From an uncultured Collinsella sp. (GTDB lineage Bacteria > Actinomycetota > Coriobacteriia > Coriobacteriales > Coriobacteriaceae): a DNA stretch of 39,300 nt. Below, one piece after another: positions 24,162 through 31,777 of this stretch. The notes under the pieces were generated by a model. The model was not told where the DNA came from. It ran no database searches and saw nothing but the letters and a program-made list of their open reading frames with translations. The stretch is taken from contig CAUACA010000019.1 of the NCBI GenBank assembly GCA_958427355.1, forward strand, positions 1-39,300, given 5' to 3'. The stretch's first letter is position 1, and each line of letters begins with the position of its first letter. Position numbers and translations under genes: made by a program.

Positions 24162-24773
24162 ATGAACCACGCCAAACGCGTTATCCCGATGTCCGATTCG
24201 TCGGTCAGCATTAAGCCTGAGGATATTCAGCCCACTGTGCTGCCCGATGCATTTATTCAGTCCGATATCGTGCGCAAACTCAATACGTTGAGTCTGCCGC
24301 GCTATGACCAGTTGCCCAATGTGACGCTCTACCGCGACCAGGTCATTGAGTATGTTGCGCTGTGGATGGAGCCGCTGTCTATTTGCGTTGAGCAGCCTGT
24401 CATTACGCCATCGATGATCAATAACTACGTGAAGGTCGGCCTGGTGCCTGCTCCGGTCAAAAAGCAGTATGGTCGCGAGCAGATTGCCCGCCTGATCGCT
24501 ATCTGCATCTTTAAGCAGGTGCTACCTATTGCTGCGGTGCAGGCGCTCTTTATCATTCAGCGTTTGAGCTACGATGCCCCGACGGCCTTCGACTATGTGG
24601 TCGATCAGCTCGAGGCATCGATTCGTTCGGCGTTTTCTGTCGAGCAGACGCCGGTTCCCGATACGGCGCATCAGGTAACGCGTGAGTCGCTGCTTGTGCG
24701 CAGCGCGGTTTCATCCTTTGTTTCGAAAGCGTACCTGATGAGCTATCTCAAGTTCAACGGGTTTAATAGCTAG
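24162..24773 (+). CDS. DUF1836 domain protein, putative HTH regulator
   Basis: The 203-aa protein fits the DUF1836 family: a MerR-like helical region around residues 75-115 (ITPSMINNYVKVGLVPAPVKKQYGREQIARLIAICIFKQVLPI) in which an HTH-type segment meets a Y-x-R-E-Q-I-A-R motif. The family is presumed to be DNA-binding but its function is not established. GGAGG at 24151-24155 precedes ATG 24162. It converges on degV across a shared bidirectional terminator, and both genes carry the same dyad upstream. That makes autoregulation and control of degV a reasonable inference. Confidence 0.8.
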   Translation: MNHAKRVIPMSDSSVSIKPEDIQPTVLPDAFIQSDIVRKLNTLSLPRYDQLPNVTLYRDQVIEYVALWMEPLSICVEQPVITPSMINNYVKVGLVPAPVKKQYGREQIARLIAICIFKQVLPIAAVQALFIIQRLSYDAPTAFDYVVDQLEASIRSAFSVEQTPVPDTAHQVTRESLLVRSAVSSFVSKAYLMSYLKFNGFNS

Positions 24774-24786
24774 CCGACGTATAAAA

Positions 24787-24826
24787 CGGGCGGGACAAAG
24801 AGCCATCTGTCGCTTTGTCCCGCCCG
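24787..24826. terminator. Bidirectional terminator between DUF1836 and degV
   Basis: 14-bp perfect stem CGGGCGGGACAAAG (24787-24800) / CTTTGTCCCGCCCG (24813-24826) with a 12-base loop. AAAA precedes it and TATTTT follows, so both convergent genes can end here. Confidence 0.88.
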
Positions 24827-24844
24827 TATTTTGCTGGTTGGACT

Positions 24845-25711
24845 TTATTTGCCCGAAGCTACGCCCATGCCATAGCCGATGATGAGGCCGTGCATCTCGG
24901 CGTAATAGGAATCCAGGCCATTGCAGGGCATAATGATGGTCTTGGAGTCGGGCCAATGCTCAATAATGCGATCGGCCAGCGCCTGGGCGCTCGATACGTT
25001 TTCCACATGGTCGATGACGACCTCACCGCCCGTAAAGCCCTCGGCTTCCATGGTGTCGATGATCTTGTTGAGCATCTTCTTTTCGCCACGCGTGTGCCCG
25101 ACGAGTTCGATTTTACCGGCCTCACTCGCCGTGCCCAAAATGCGGATATTGAGCTTGTTGGCAATGACGCCGGCTGCCTTAGGGATACGTCCGGCTTTGG
25201 CGAGGTTTTCGTAATTGCACAAACTGAAGAGGATTTTGCTGTTCTGTTCAAGACTATCGAAGTATGCGCAAGCATCCTCGAATGAGACATCCGGGTTGCT
25301 TGCAAGATAGCGGTCGAACAGCAGGAAAATGAGGTCCATTTTGCCGCCAGCTGCGCGTGAATTGACTAGATGAATCTGTCGGTCCGGTTCCTCGGCAAGA
25401 ACCATATCGCGAGCCGTGGCTGCCGCGTTGTAGCTGCCCGACACGCCCTCAGAGATCGGCATGCAGATGGTCTTGTCTGCCAATTTGAAGAGCTCGGCCC
25501 ACTCCCCTACGCTGGGACAAGCGCTCGAAGAAGCGTTCGTCTCCACCTGAACAGCGCAGTTGAGCTCATGAACATCGAGCGAAAGGTCATCGATGAATTC
25601 ACGCTCCCCCACTCGAATTTTGAGGGGCGCAAATGCAAAGGTGGTATGGGGCGCGGTCGGTTGCCAATCACGGAGGTTGCAGCTTGAATCGGAGATAAGT
25701 GCCCAGCTCAT
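24845..25711 (-). CDS. DegV family fatty-acid-binding protein
   Basis: DegV/FakB-type proteins bind a fatty acid between two alpha/beta domains and some present it to fatty-acid kinase FakA (family knowledge). The 288-aa product has the N-terminal SDSSCNL motif, TNASSSACPSVGEW (the T-S-x-PS element near 60-70), ISEGVSGSYNAA near 88-99, and a C-terminal HVE...CNGLD region. AAAGGA lies upstream of ATG 25711. No fakA is visible in the window. The gene has two dyads in its promoter region, one shared with the convergent DUF1836 gene. Whether it feeds FakA or another acceptor cannot be told. Confidence 0.9.
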   Translation of the reverse strand: MSWALISDSSCNLRDWQPTAPHTTFAFAPLKIRVGEREFIDDLSLDVHELNCAVQVETNASSSACPSVGEWAELFKLADKTICMPISEGVSGSYNAAATARDMVLAEEPDRQIHLVNSRAAGGKMDLIFLLFDRYLASNPDVSFEDACAYFDSLEQNSKILFSLCNYENLAKAGRIPKAAGVIANKLNIRILGTASEAGKIELVGHTRGEKKMLNKIIDTMEAEGFTGGEVVIDHVENVSSAQALADRIIEHWPDSKTIIMPCNGLDSYYAEMHGLIIGYGMGVASGK

Positions 25712-25725
25712 AGAGGGTCCTTTCT

Positions 25726-25746
25726 AATTGTTCATCAACAATTATA
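25726..25746 (-). promoter_or_regulatory. degV -10 element overlapping a perfect dyad
   Basis: On the minus strand TATAAT (plus-strand ATTATA, 25741-25746) is a consensus -10. It overlaps the inverted repeat AATTGTT (25726-25732) / AACAATT (25737-25743) with a 4-base centre, which would cover the start of transcription. A -35 match is not obvious, consistent with regulated expression. Confidence 0.6.
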
Positions 25747-25766
25747 GCCTTCTTGCAAACCGAATG

Positions 25767-25801
25767 GACGGCTATCTAGTTTTGAATACTAGATAGCCGT
25801 C
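25767..25801. promoter_or_regulatory. 8-7-8 dyad in a 14-bp inverted repeat upstream of degV
   Basis: GACGGCTATCTAGT (25767-25780) and ACTAGATAGCCGTC (25788-25801) form a perfect 14-bp inverted repeat with a 7-nt centre. The inner TATCTAGT-N7-ACTAGATA repeats the layout at 24101-24123. It lies 21-55 bp upstream of the degV -10. No T run follows on either strand, so an operator is more likely than a terminator. Confidence 0.7.
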
Positions 25802-25824
25802 TAAGATGAGAGAGAAAAAAAGAA

Positions 25825-25855
25825 TGGACCTCGCGACTTAAAGCCACGAGGTCCA
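25825..25855 (-). terminator. Rho-independent terminator of the NlpC/P60 gene
   Basis: 9-bp stem TGGACCTCG (25825-25833) / CGAGGTCCA (25847-25855), followed on the minus strand by a T-rich run (A-rich at 25811-25822 on the plus strand). It lies 25 bases after the NlpC/P60 stop codon. Confidence 0.88.
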
Positions 25856-25879
25856 CATCCACACGCTGTGTAAGATGAC

Positions 25880-27007
25880 TTAGTAGCGTACGAAGATGTA
25901 GTTATTGTTCATGCCGGCGGCAACGGAGCTGATGATAACACCCGTGTTGTAGTCGGAAGCATGAATCATCTGGCCACCACCGATGTAAATGCCGGTGTGG
26001 TATGAGTTGACCACAACGTCACCGGGTTGCGGATCGGACACACGCGTCCAGCCCATAAAGGTGCCCGTGGTGCCCAGGCGGCAATAGCGACCAGTGAGGC
26101 AATAGCTAACAAAACCAGAGCAATCGAAGCTGTTCGGGCCAATTCCGCCCCAGGAATAGGCGCAACCAAGCTTGCTGTATGCACGCGAGACAACAGAACC
26201 GCCATCGACGGACTGGCTCGGAGCGGAAGGCGTCGGAGCCGGAGCAGGCGTGGGGGGCTGTGGCGTCGGAGCAGGTGCCGGCGTAGGAGCCGGAGTGTTG
26301 CCGCCCTGGTTGTTGTTATTGCTGGTCTGGCCACCGTTGTTGGTGTTCTCGGTCGTACCGGCAGTCTCGTTGCTCACCGTGGCCTTCTCGGCGGTGCTGG
26401 CGTTGATGCCGGCCTGCAGCGCGGCGTTGGCCTCGGTCTCGGCGGCAAGCTCGGCCTGCAGCTGCGAATCCAGGGAGTTTACGACGTTCTGGGCTTCAGC
26501 CTGCTGGGCGTTAAGCTCGTCGACCTTCTTTTGCGTGGCGGCGACGTTCTTCTCCTGCTCGGACTGCTTATCGGTGAGCTGCTGCTTAAGCTCCTTGACC
26601 TCTTGAATGGTCTGAGCTTGCTTATCGGAAACTTTGCCGTAGTAGAACAGACGGTTGAGCATATCGCTCAGGTCATCGACACCCGTCAGAACCTGAAGCA
26701 GGCTCAGACCGCCGGTTTTGTACTCGCCGGCGACATAGGTCGAGAGCTTGGCCTGGCCATCGGCGATCTCCTGCTGCTTTTGCGTGATCTCGCCGGCAGT
26801 CTGATCGAGCGCCTGCGTCTGCGTGGCGAGCTCATCGTAAATCTGCTGAGTTTGGGTACCGATCTGCTCGAGCTTAGTACGAGCAGCGGCAAGGTCGGAT
26901 GCGGTATCGGCGTAGGCAGGAGCCGCGAGGCCCAAGCCCAAAACACAAGCGAGGGTTGCCGTAGCAGCGCAGCGTCCCATGTTTTTGTGCGTGTTTGCTG
27001 TGCGCAT
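25880..27007 (-). CDS. Secreted NlpC/P60 peptidoglycan hydrolase with coiled coil
   Basis: A 375-aa exported wall hydrolase. Residues 1-33 are a signal peptide ending APAYA, followed by a long coiled coil (~35-215), a Thr/Asn/Gln then Pro-Ala-Pro-rich linker (~220-270) and a C-terminal NlpC/P60 domain (~272-375). The catalytic Cys is C296 in FDCSGF, with His in YHTGIYIG and a polar residue following MIHAS. The layout resembles CwlO/PcsB/RipA-type division or elongation endopeptidases that are activated by FtsEX (family knowledge). It is the last gene of the pgsA2-FHA-MerR-apt run and 32 bases after apt. Confidence 0.92.
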   Translation of the reverse strand: MRTANTHKNMGRCAATATLACVLGLGLAAPAYADTASDLAAARTKLEQIGTQTQQIYDELATQTQALDQTAGEITQKQQEIADGQAKLSTYVAGEYKTGGLSLLQVLTGVDDLSDMLNRLFYYGKVSDKQAQTIQEVKELKQQLTDKQSEQEKNVAATQKKVDELNAQQAEAQNVVNSLDSQLQAELAAETEANAALQAGINASTAEKATVSNETAGTTENTNNGGQTSNNNNQGGNTPAPTPAPAPTPQPPTPAPAPTPSAPSQSVDGGSVVSRAYSKLGCAYSWGGIGPNSFDCSGFVSYCLTGRYCRLGTTGTFMGWTRVSDPQPGDVVVNSYHTGIYIGGGQMIHASDYNTGVIISSVAAGMNNNYIFVRY

Positions 27008-27039
27008 GTAGCTTCCTTTCCAGTAACTAAGGGTAACGG

Positions 27040-27570
27040 CTAGTCCACCGTCACCAGGCTAAAGAGCTCCACATCGTCATCAGACGGCGTGAGCTTCTCG
27101 CGCGGGTTGAGAAACGCAAGCTCAAGGATACAACCGTAACCGACAAGCTTTGCGCCCATATCTCGCACCAGTTTACCTGTTGCCTCGACGGTTCCGCCCG
27201 TCGCGACCAAGTCGTCCAGAATCAACACGGTATCTTTAGAGCTGATAGCGTCGGCATGGATCTCAATTGAATCGGTGCCGTACTCGAGCTCGTAGCTCTG
27301 GCTTACGGTCTCGCGCGGCAGCTTGCCCGGTTTACGTGCGGGAACAAAGCCAGCGCCAAGGGCTACAGCCACCGGTACGCCAACCATAAAGCCGCGAGCC
27401 TCGGGACCCACGACCTTGGTGATTCCCATGCCGGCAAAGTGCTCGGCGAGGGCATCGGTCATGGCTGTGAGCGCCTCGGGATTGCCAAAGAGCGGCGTGA
27501 TGTCTTTAAAGATGACTCCGGGCTCGGGATAGTCGGGGATGTCGACGATTTGAGATTCGAAGTCGTACAT
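27040..27570 (-). CDS. apt: Adenine phosphoribosyltransferase
   Basis: Apt salvages adenine to AMP using PRPP in the cytoplasm (family knowledge). From ATG 27570 it is 176 aa, the usual length. Key features are DIPDYPEPGVIFKDITPLF at the N-terminus, the loop EARGFMVG, RKPGKLPRE, and the PRPP-binding motif VLILDDLVATGGT around 123-135. A GAAAGG sequence lies about 8 nt before ATG 27570; an in-frame TTG at 27585 overlaps the RBS and is rejected. It is between the MerR regulator and the NlpC/P60 hydrolase on the minus strand. Confidence 0.95.
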   Translation of the reverse strand: MYDFESQIVDIPDYPEPGVIFKDITPLFGNPEALTAMTDALAEHFAGMGITKVVGPEARGFMVGVPVAVALGAGFVPARKPGKLPRETVSQSYELEYGTDSIEIHADAISSKDTVLILDDLVATGGTVEATGKLVRDMGAKLVGYGCILELAFLNPREKLTPSDDDVELFSLVTVD

Positions 27571-27610
27571 TGCATGACCTTTCAATGGGTTGCCGGATAA
27601 GCGGTAGCTG

Positions 27611-28489
27611 TTAGTTGCCCGCGGTGGCGGTGCCGGATTGCGAAGGGGCGACGACCTTGAGCGGCTTTACGAGAGAATCCTCGTGCGAAGCCGGCGCGGC
27701 TGTCTCTTCGTTTTTGGCCTTGGTGGACTCGGAGCGAGTGATTTCCTCATCGAGTGCATCGATGTCGGCGTCCTCGACCACGGCGTTTAGCGACTCAAAA
27801 ACGCGGTTCTTGAGCAGCGCGGTGTGCACGCCCTCCGTCAGGTCGTGAAGCTTCTTAAACGCACGCTCGAGCTTGGCGTCGCGCTCGTCATCGGAGGTAT
27901 CCATTCCGAGCATGCTCACGAGCACCTGCTCAAACATCGAGGACTCGCGGTTGGCGGAAGACACGTACTGGCGCAGGTTGCGCGGCTCGATATGGAAGCG
28001 TGACAGCTCGGAGCAGTAACGGATAATCGGAAAATCGCGGCCATCGACGAGCTCGCGATTCTGCGGACTCTTGATGATGCGAATGAGGTCGTTCTCGGCG
28101 AGCGAGCGGATAAACGAAATCTCGACGCCCAGCATATCGGGAATGGTCTCGATGGGATGCAGCTTTTGTTTAGTCTCCTTGGGCTCCGTCTTGAGCGGAA
28201 CATCGGACAGCAAGCCCACCTCGTAGGCGAGCGTTGACAGGTCCGTGGCATTTTCCAAGCGCTGCTTAATCACGTTGAGCGGCATGTAGCGAGTCTTCTG
28301 CAAGTGCAGAATGACCTCTAGGCGATCAACGTCCTCCTTGGAGTACTGACGGTATCCCTTAGGCGTACGATGAGGGGTAATGAGCCCCTCATCCTCTAGA
28401 AATCTAATTTTTGAGTTCGAAAGATCGGGGTATGCGCCTCGAAGTAGGTTGACGACTTGGCCGATACTCAGATAGTTGCGTTCGGCCAT
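27611..28489 (-). CDS. MerR family regulator, FtsR-like
   Basis: The 292-aa product has an N-terminal MerR winged HTH (residues ~6-75: YLSIGQVVNLL, IRFLEDEGLITPHRTPKGYRQYSKEDVDRL) and a long C-terminal region with no metal- or drug-binding motif I recognise. Position beside an FHA protein matches the actinobacterial garA/odhI - ftsR pair, where FtsR activates ftsZ in Corynebacterium (family knowledge). The start lies 3 bases after the FHA stop, so they are probably coupled. Assignment to FtsR rests on synteny and size; the target genes cannot be read from the window. Confidence 0.85.
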   Translation of the reverse strand: MAERNYLSIGQVVNLLRGAYPDLSNSKIRFLEDEGLITPHRTPKGYRQYSKEDVDRLEVILHLQKTRYMPLNVIKQRLENATDLSTLAYEVGLLSDVPLKTEPKETKQKLHPIETIPDMLGVEISFIRSLAENDLIRIIKSPQNRELVDGRDFPIIRYCSELSRFHIEPRNLRQYVSSANRESSMFEQVLVSMLGMDTSDDERDAKLERAFKKLHDLTEGVHTALLKNRVFESLNAVVEDADIDALDEEITRSESTKAKNEETAAPASHEDSLVKPLKVVAPSQSGTATAGN

Positions 28490-28492
28490 GCC

Positions 28493-28927
28493 CTACTCAC
28501 CGGTTTCGATGCGCTCCGGCGTGCTCTCGTGGTAGATGAGCGTAAACGTACCGATCTGGACGGAAGAACCGTCGTGCAGCGGGGCTGCATTGACGATGGC
28601 ACCGTCGACCCAGGTGCCATTGAGCGAGCCCAAGTCCTCGATGCGAGCGCCGAGGCCCTCGCGAATAATGCGCGCATGGCTGCGCGAAACGGTCATGTCA
28701 TTGAGGAAGATACCGTTCGCAGGATCGCGGCCGATGGTGGTCACGTCGTCCTCGAGCTCAAAGGCGGCACCAGTCTGCGGACCCTTGACGATGGACAGAA
28801 CGGGGGCGGTGATGCGCACGTTGGCCATGAGGTCGGGAACGGTGACGTCGCTTGAAGGCACGCGGAATACGCAGGTAGCGTCAGCAGTCTTATCATTCTG
28901 AGGCATATTGTTAACCATGTTGTCCAT
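28493..28927 (-). CDS. FHA domain protein, GarA/OdhI-like
   Basis: The 144-aa product has a short N-terminal tail with DATCVFR near residues 15-21 and a C-terminal FHA domain (~45-135) with the phosphothreonine-binding residues GRDPANG, SRSHARI and GSLNGTWVDG. In GarA/OdhI the tail motif ETTSVFR is phosphorylated by Ser/Thr kinases and then masks the FHA surface, controlling 2-oxoglutarate metabolism (family knowledge). One of the two Thr residues is retained here. ATG 28927 has AGGGG at good spacing; a TTG start further up is rejected. It lies directly before the FtsR-like gene, as in mycobacteria and corynebacteria. Confidence 0.88.
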   Translation of the reverse strand: MDNMVNNMPQNDKTADATCVFRVPSSDVTVPDLMANVRITAPVLSIVKGPQTGAAFELEDDVTTIGRDPANGIFLNDMTVSRSHARIIREGLGARIEDLGSLNGTWVDGAIVNAAPLHDGSSVQIGTFTLIYHESTPERIETGE

Positions 28928-28993
28928 GACAACCCCTAACTTATCGCGGACGTGCCGCAAATAATGAACCGTACGTAATCATACCCCAACGAA

Positions 28994-29698
28994 TCAGTCT
29001 TCGATTTCAGGGTTCAGAAAGTCGATGTCCTCGTCCTCGGGATGCGTGAGAGCCTGTTTAATGGCCGCTCCGCCCTTAATGGAGTAGATGACAGCCGTGA
29101 GCATGGAGAAGATCACGCCGCCGTACACAAAGAAGATGCCGAGGGGCACCGAGCTTCCGTTGAGGCCCGGGAAGGCCGTGAGGGTTGAAGGTAAAAGTTG
29201 CAGGCCGTCAACAACGGGGAACCCGAGCAGCATGAGCGAGAATCCGGTCATGAGCAGCGCTGTGGCAATCTTTCCGGGGAAGACGACATCGATGGGGCGA
29301 CGGTGATAATGACGCACGATAAGCGTGCCGATGCCCAGATAGATATCGCGGCCAATAATGAGCACGCAGACCCAGATGGGTAGCTCTCCGCGGACCACCA
29401 GTCCCAAGACGCCGGTGAACAGCAGCGCACGGTCGCAGATGGGATCCATGACCTTGCCGAGCCATGAGACCGTCTTAGTCATGCGGGCGATCTGACCGTC
29501 CATCCAGTCGGTGGAGGCGGCAACGGCGTAGATAACGATGGCGATGACGCGGTTGTTATCCGTCACAAACAGGTATAGAAATACCAGGGTGAGGATCAGG
29601 CGCGTAAAGGTGATGAAATTGGAGATCGTAAAGATCTTATTCGACGGGTAATCGGAAGTGCCGATAAGCTCCTTTTTGATCTTCTTTTTGATGCCCAC
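28994..29698 (-). CDS. CDP-alcohol phosphatidyltransferase family protein (second PgsA-like)
   Basis: A 234-aa integral membrane enzyme with the CDP-alcohol phosphotransferase motif starting STDWMDGQIAR, followed by GKVMDPICDRAL, so all catalytic Asp residues are present. It is more distant from classical PgsA than the copy at 8142. A GTG start at 29698 is preceded by GGGGGAG on the minus strand; no better ATG is found, and the open frame further upstream lacks similarity. In mycobacteria a pgsA2-type gene also lies near garA. The product could be a phosphatidylglycerophosphate or another phospholipid; this cannot be decided from sequence alone. Confidence 0.85.
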   Translation of the reverse strand: MGIKKKIKKELIGTSDYPSNKIFTISNFITFTRLILTLVFLYLFVTDNNRVIAIVIYAVAASTDWMDGQIARMTKTVSWLGKVMDPICDRALLFTGVLGLVVRGELPIWVCVLIIGRDIYLGIGTLIVRHYHRRPIDVVFPGKIATALLMTGFSLMLLGFPVVDGLQLLPSTLTAFPGLNGSSVPLGIFFVYGGVIFSMLTAVIYSIKGGAAIKQALTHPEDEDIDFLNPEIED

Positions 29699-29734
29699 AG
29701 GACTCCCCCGCTGGTTAACGACAAAACTTTCGAT

Positions 29735-29740
29735 ACTATA
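29735..29740 (-). promoter_or_regulatory. Possible -10 of the pgsA2-FHA-MerR unit
   Basis: TATAGT on the minus strand (ACTATA at 29735-29740) lies about 37 bases before the GTG start of the second PgsA-like gene. No clear -35 is found 16-18 bp upstream. The assignment is tentative. Confidence 0.35.
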
Positions 29741-29824
29741 CCCGTTCCGGCGATGTCTATCCAGCGTAAGCATAGAGAGTCCAGACATGTGGAAGGTGCT
29801 TTTAGGCGACGGGGATTTCGCATT

Positions 29825-29883
29825 CGTGTACATCCGCCTCCAAACATGTCGAAAAATGTCGATTTTGGTGGCTGATGTACACG
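29825..29883. repeat. 59-bp near-perfect dyad with internal ATGTCGA repeats
   Basis: Arms 29825-29844 and 29864-29883 pair at 18 of 20 positions (CGTGTACATC ... GATGTACACG outermost). The 19-nt centre holds two direct ATGTCGA copies at 29846-29852 and 29856-29862, 10 bp apart. It lies in the 290-bp gap between the second PgsA-like gene and the tRNA fragment. No T run follows. It could be a large operator or a cruciform. Confidence 0.65.
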
Positions 29884-29957
29884 TTTTGATTCGGTATTCA
29901 CATCGATCGGGAATGTTGTTGCTTTAAGCAAAATAATCATGGTGCTTAAAACAAAAA

Positions 29958-29982
29958 AGGTCAGGCACTAGGTGCCTGACCT
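29958..29982 (-). terminator. Terminator of the broken tRNA-Pro gene
   Basis: Perfect 11-bp stem AGGTCAGGCAC (29958-29968) / GTGCCTGACCT (29972-29982) with a 3-base loop, followed on the minus strand by TTTTTTGT. It lies 9 bases beyond the tRNA 3' CCA and would originally have ended the tRNA transcript. Confidence 0.8.
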
Positions 29983-29991
29983 GAAAACTTC

Positions 29992-30036
29992 TGGTCGGGA
30001 CGACTGGATTCGAACCAGCGACCACTTGACCCCCAG
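29992..30036 (-). pseudogene. 3' half of a tRNA-Pro(GGG) gene; element attachment site
   Basis: On the minus strand this 45-nt stretch reads from anticodon loop CTGGGGG through stem TCAAG, a T arm with TTCGAAT, the acceptor strand and an encoded CCA. The T stem pairs correctly. The expected 5' half (acceptor, D arm and 5' anticodon stem CTTGA) is absent; unrelated sequence starts exactly at the anticodon loop. This is the pattern left by a tyrosine integrase that crosses over in the anticodon loop, and an integrase gene starts 250 bp away. The restored tRNA should lie at the other end of the element, beyond the window. Confidence 0.85.
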
Positions 30037-30286
30037 CGGACCCAGAATGGCCCTGACCTGTGGTTATTTTGTTAAAGCACGCGCAGATAACGCAAGTAGA
30101 GCGTTTTCATGTATGTAGATTAACCCAGCTCAGCACGGTTTGTCAAGTTAGAATATTATCGGTTTTGCGGAGCGCGGTGCAGCCGATGACTCTATCAACG
30201 GGGGTGGGAGCCCCGAATCGTCGTCTCTCCGGGTTCCCGCAGGTGGGCCCATCTGTTTCTAATCAACTGCGGATTTAGGAGCAGAC

Positions 30287-31777
30287 ATGAAGAACGAGAA
30301 ACGCGGCAATAAAACCTTACGCATATGCGGAGTCGGCAGCGTGAGGAAGAACAAGGGGAAATGGCAGGCCATCGTGACGGTGGCCGACGAGGTGACCGGG
30401 AAGAAGGTCCAGAGGACCAAGAACACCGGCGTGCCCTGCCTGAAGCAGGGCACGAGGGGGAAGGCGGCGGCGATGCGCGTCCTCTCGGAATTCAGGTCGG
30501 AGATCGAGTCTGAGTTCGCCGAGGCAGAGGGGGCGAGGGCCGCTGTCGGCGCCGGGCTTCCCGCCGAGAAGCGGGACGACTACGCCGCGCTGCCGCTCTC
30601 CGAGGCGCTCGAGAAGTTCATCGACTTCTGCCTGGAGATGAACAGAATCACCCCGACCACCCGCGACGACTACCACTACAGCGCCCTGCACATCGAGCGA
30701 GACGAGCTCGGCCTCGTCCCCGTGAACGAGGTGACGACCGACGACGTCAACGCGTGGTCGAGGCGCAGGATCGGCCTGGGCACGGCGCCCGACACGCTCA
30801 ACAAGTCCTTCAAGCTCGGCAAGCGGCTCTACGCCGTCCTGCTGAAGAGGAGCAACGACACGATCGGGAGGAACCCGTTCGACGGCGCCCTCGCGCCCAG
30901 GGTCATCGCCGGGCCAAGGAACGCGCTTCGCTCCGACCTCGTGCCGAAGCTCAACTCGGTGACCTCGATGATGTCGGACTCGACCTTCAGGAGGGCGGTC
31001 GTGCTCGCCCTGCACACCGGGATGCGCATCGGCGAGGTCTGCGGCCTGCGCTGGTGCGACGTCGACTTCGAGTCGGGGCTCATCACGGTCAGGCACTCCG
31101 TGGCCTACGTCAAGGAAAGGGGCTCCTTCATCAAGGACACCAAGAACCACGACCTGAGGACGATCCCCATCGACCCGGTGGGCCTGCTCCCCTTCCTGAA
31201 GGAGATCCACGAGATCGATACGCAGAGGCTACGGGAGGCGTCGACCCTCGGCCTGCGCGACCTCGCGGACTGCTACGTCGTGTCGCGGCCGGACGGCTCC
31301 TTCGCCACCACCAGCTACGTCCGCAGGGCGTTCAAGACGTTCTCGGAGACCAACGGCCTCATGGGCACCAACGACGAGCTGATAACGTTCCACGGCCTTC
31401 GCCACACCTTCGCGACGCAGTGGATCCGCCACGGCGGCGACATCAAGGCGCTGCAGTCGATCTTGGGGCACAAGGACGCCATGGTCACGCTCAACGTCTA
31501 CGCCGACATCGAGCCTATGTCCAAGATCCAGAACATGCTGCGCGTGTCGCCGAGCCTGTGGCGCGGCTACCTCGGCCTGAGGGTGGACCCCGGCCCCATG
31601 TTCCAGCAGAAGATCCGCGAGGCGATCGAGACGCTCGAGGCGTTCGGCTACGGCATCACCGAGCCCGACGACCGCAACGTCCTCATCCGCGACGTGCAGA
31701 CCATCAGCCGCCTCTACCCCACCGAGTACGCGGCAGTGCTGGGGGCCATCCCGACCGAGGCGACCGTGGTCGAGTAG
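30287..31777 (+). CDS. Tyrosine recombinase / integrase
   Basis: The 496-aa protein is a phage-type tyrosine integrase. Residues ~8-65 form an arm-binding-like N-terminal domain, ~100-190 a core-binding SAM-like domain, and ~215-415 the catalytic domain with R247 (GMRIGEV), a Lys in KDTKNHDLRTIPI (~283-288), H369-x2-R372 (HGLRHTF), H395 (LGHKD) and nucleophile Y405 (NVYADI). About 90 residues extend past Tyr, which is unusual. AGGAG precedes ATG 30287. Codon use is rich in AGG and unlike the core genes, a sign of transfer. With the adjacent tRNA fragment it defines the element's integration module. Confidence 0.95.
   Translation: MKNEKRGNKTLRICGVGSVRKNKGKWQAIVTVADEVTGKKVQRTKNTGVPCLKQGTRGKAAAMRVLSEFRSEIESEFAEAEGARAAVGAGLPAEKRDDYAALPLSEALEKFIDFCLEMNRITPTTRDDYHYSALHIERDELGLVPVNEVTTDDVNAWSRRRIGLGTAPDTLNKSFKLGKRLYAVLLKRSNDTIGRNPFDGALAPRVIAGPRNALRSDLVPKLNSVTSMMSDSTFRRAVVLALHTGMRIGEVCGLRWCDVDFESGLITVRHSVAYVKERGSFIKDTKNHDLRTIPIDPVGLLPFLKEIHEIDTQRLREASTLGLRDLADCYVVSRPDGSFATTSYVRRAFKTFSETNGLMGTNDELITFHGLRHTFATQWIRHGGDIKALQSILGHKDAMVTLNVYADIEPMSKIQNMLRVSPSLWRGYLGLRVDPGPMFQQKIREAIETLEAFGYGITEPDDRNVLIRDVQTISRLYPTEYAAVLGAIPTEATVVE

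Noticed and set aside
29992..30075. Complete tRNA gene on the minus strand
   Set aside because: The sequence past the anticodon loop cannot form the 5' anticodon stem, D arm or acceptor strand.
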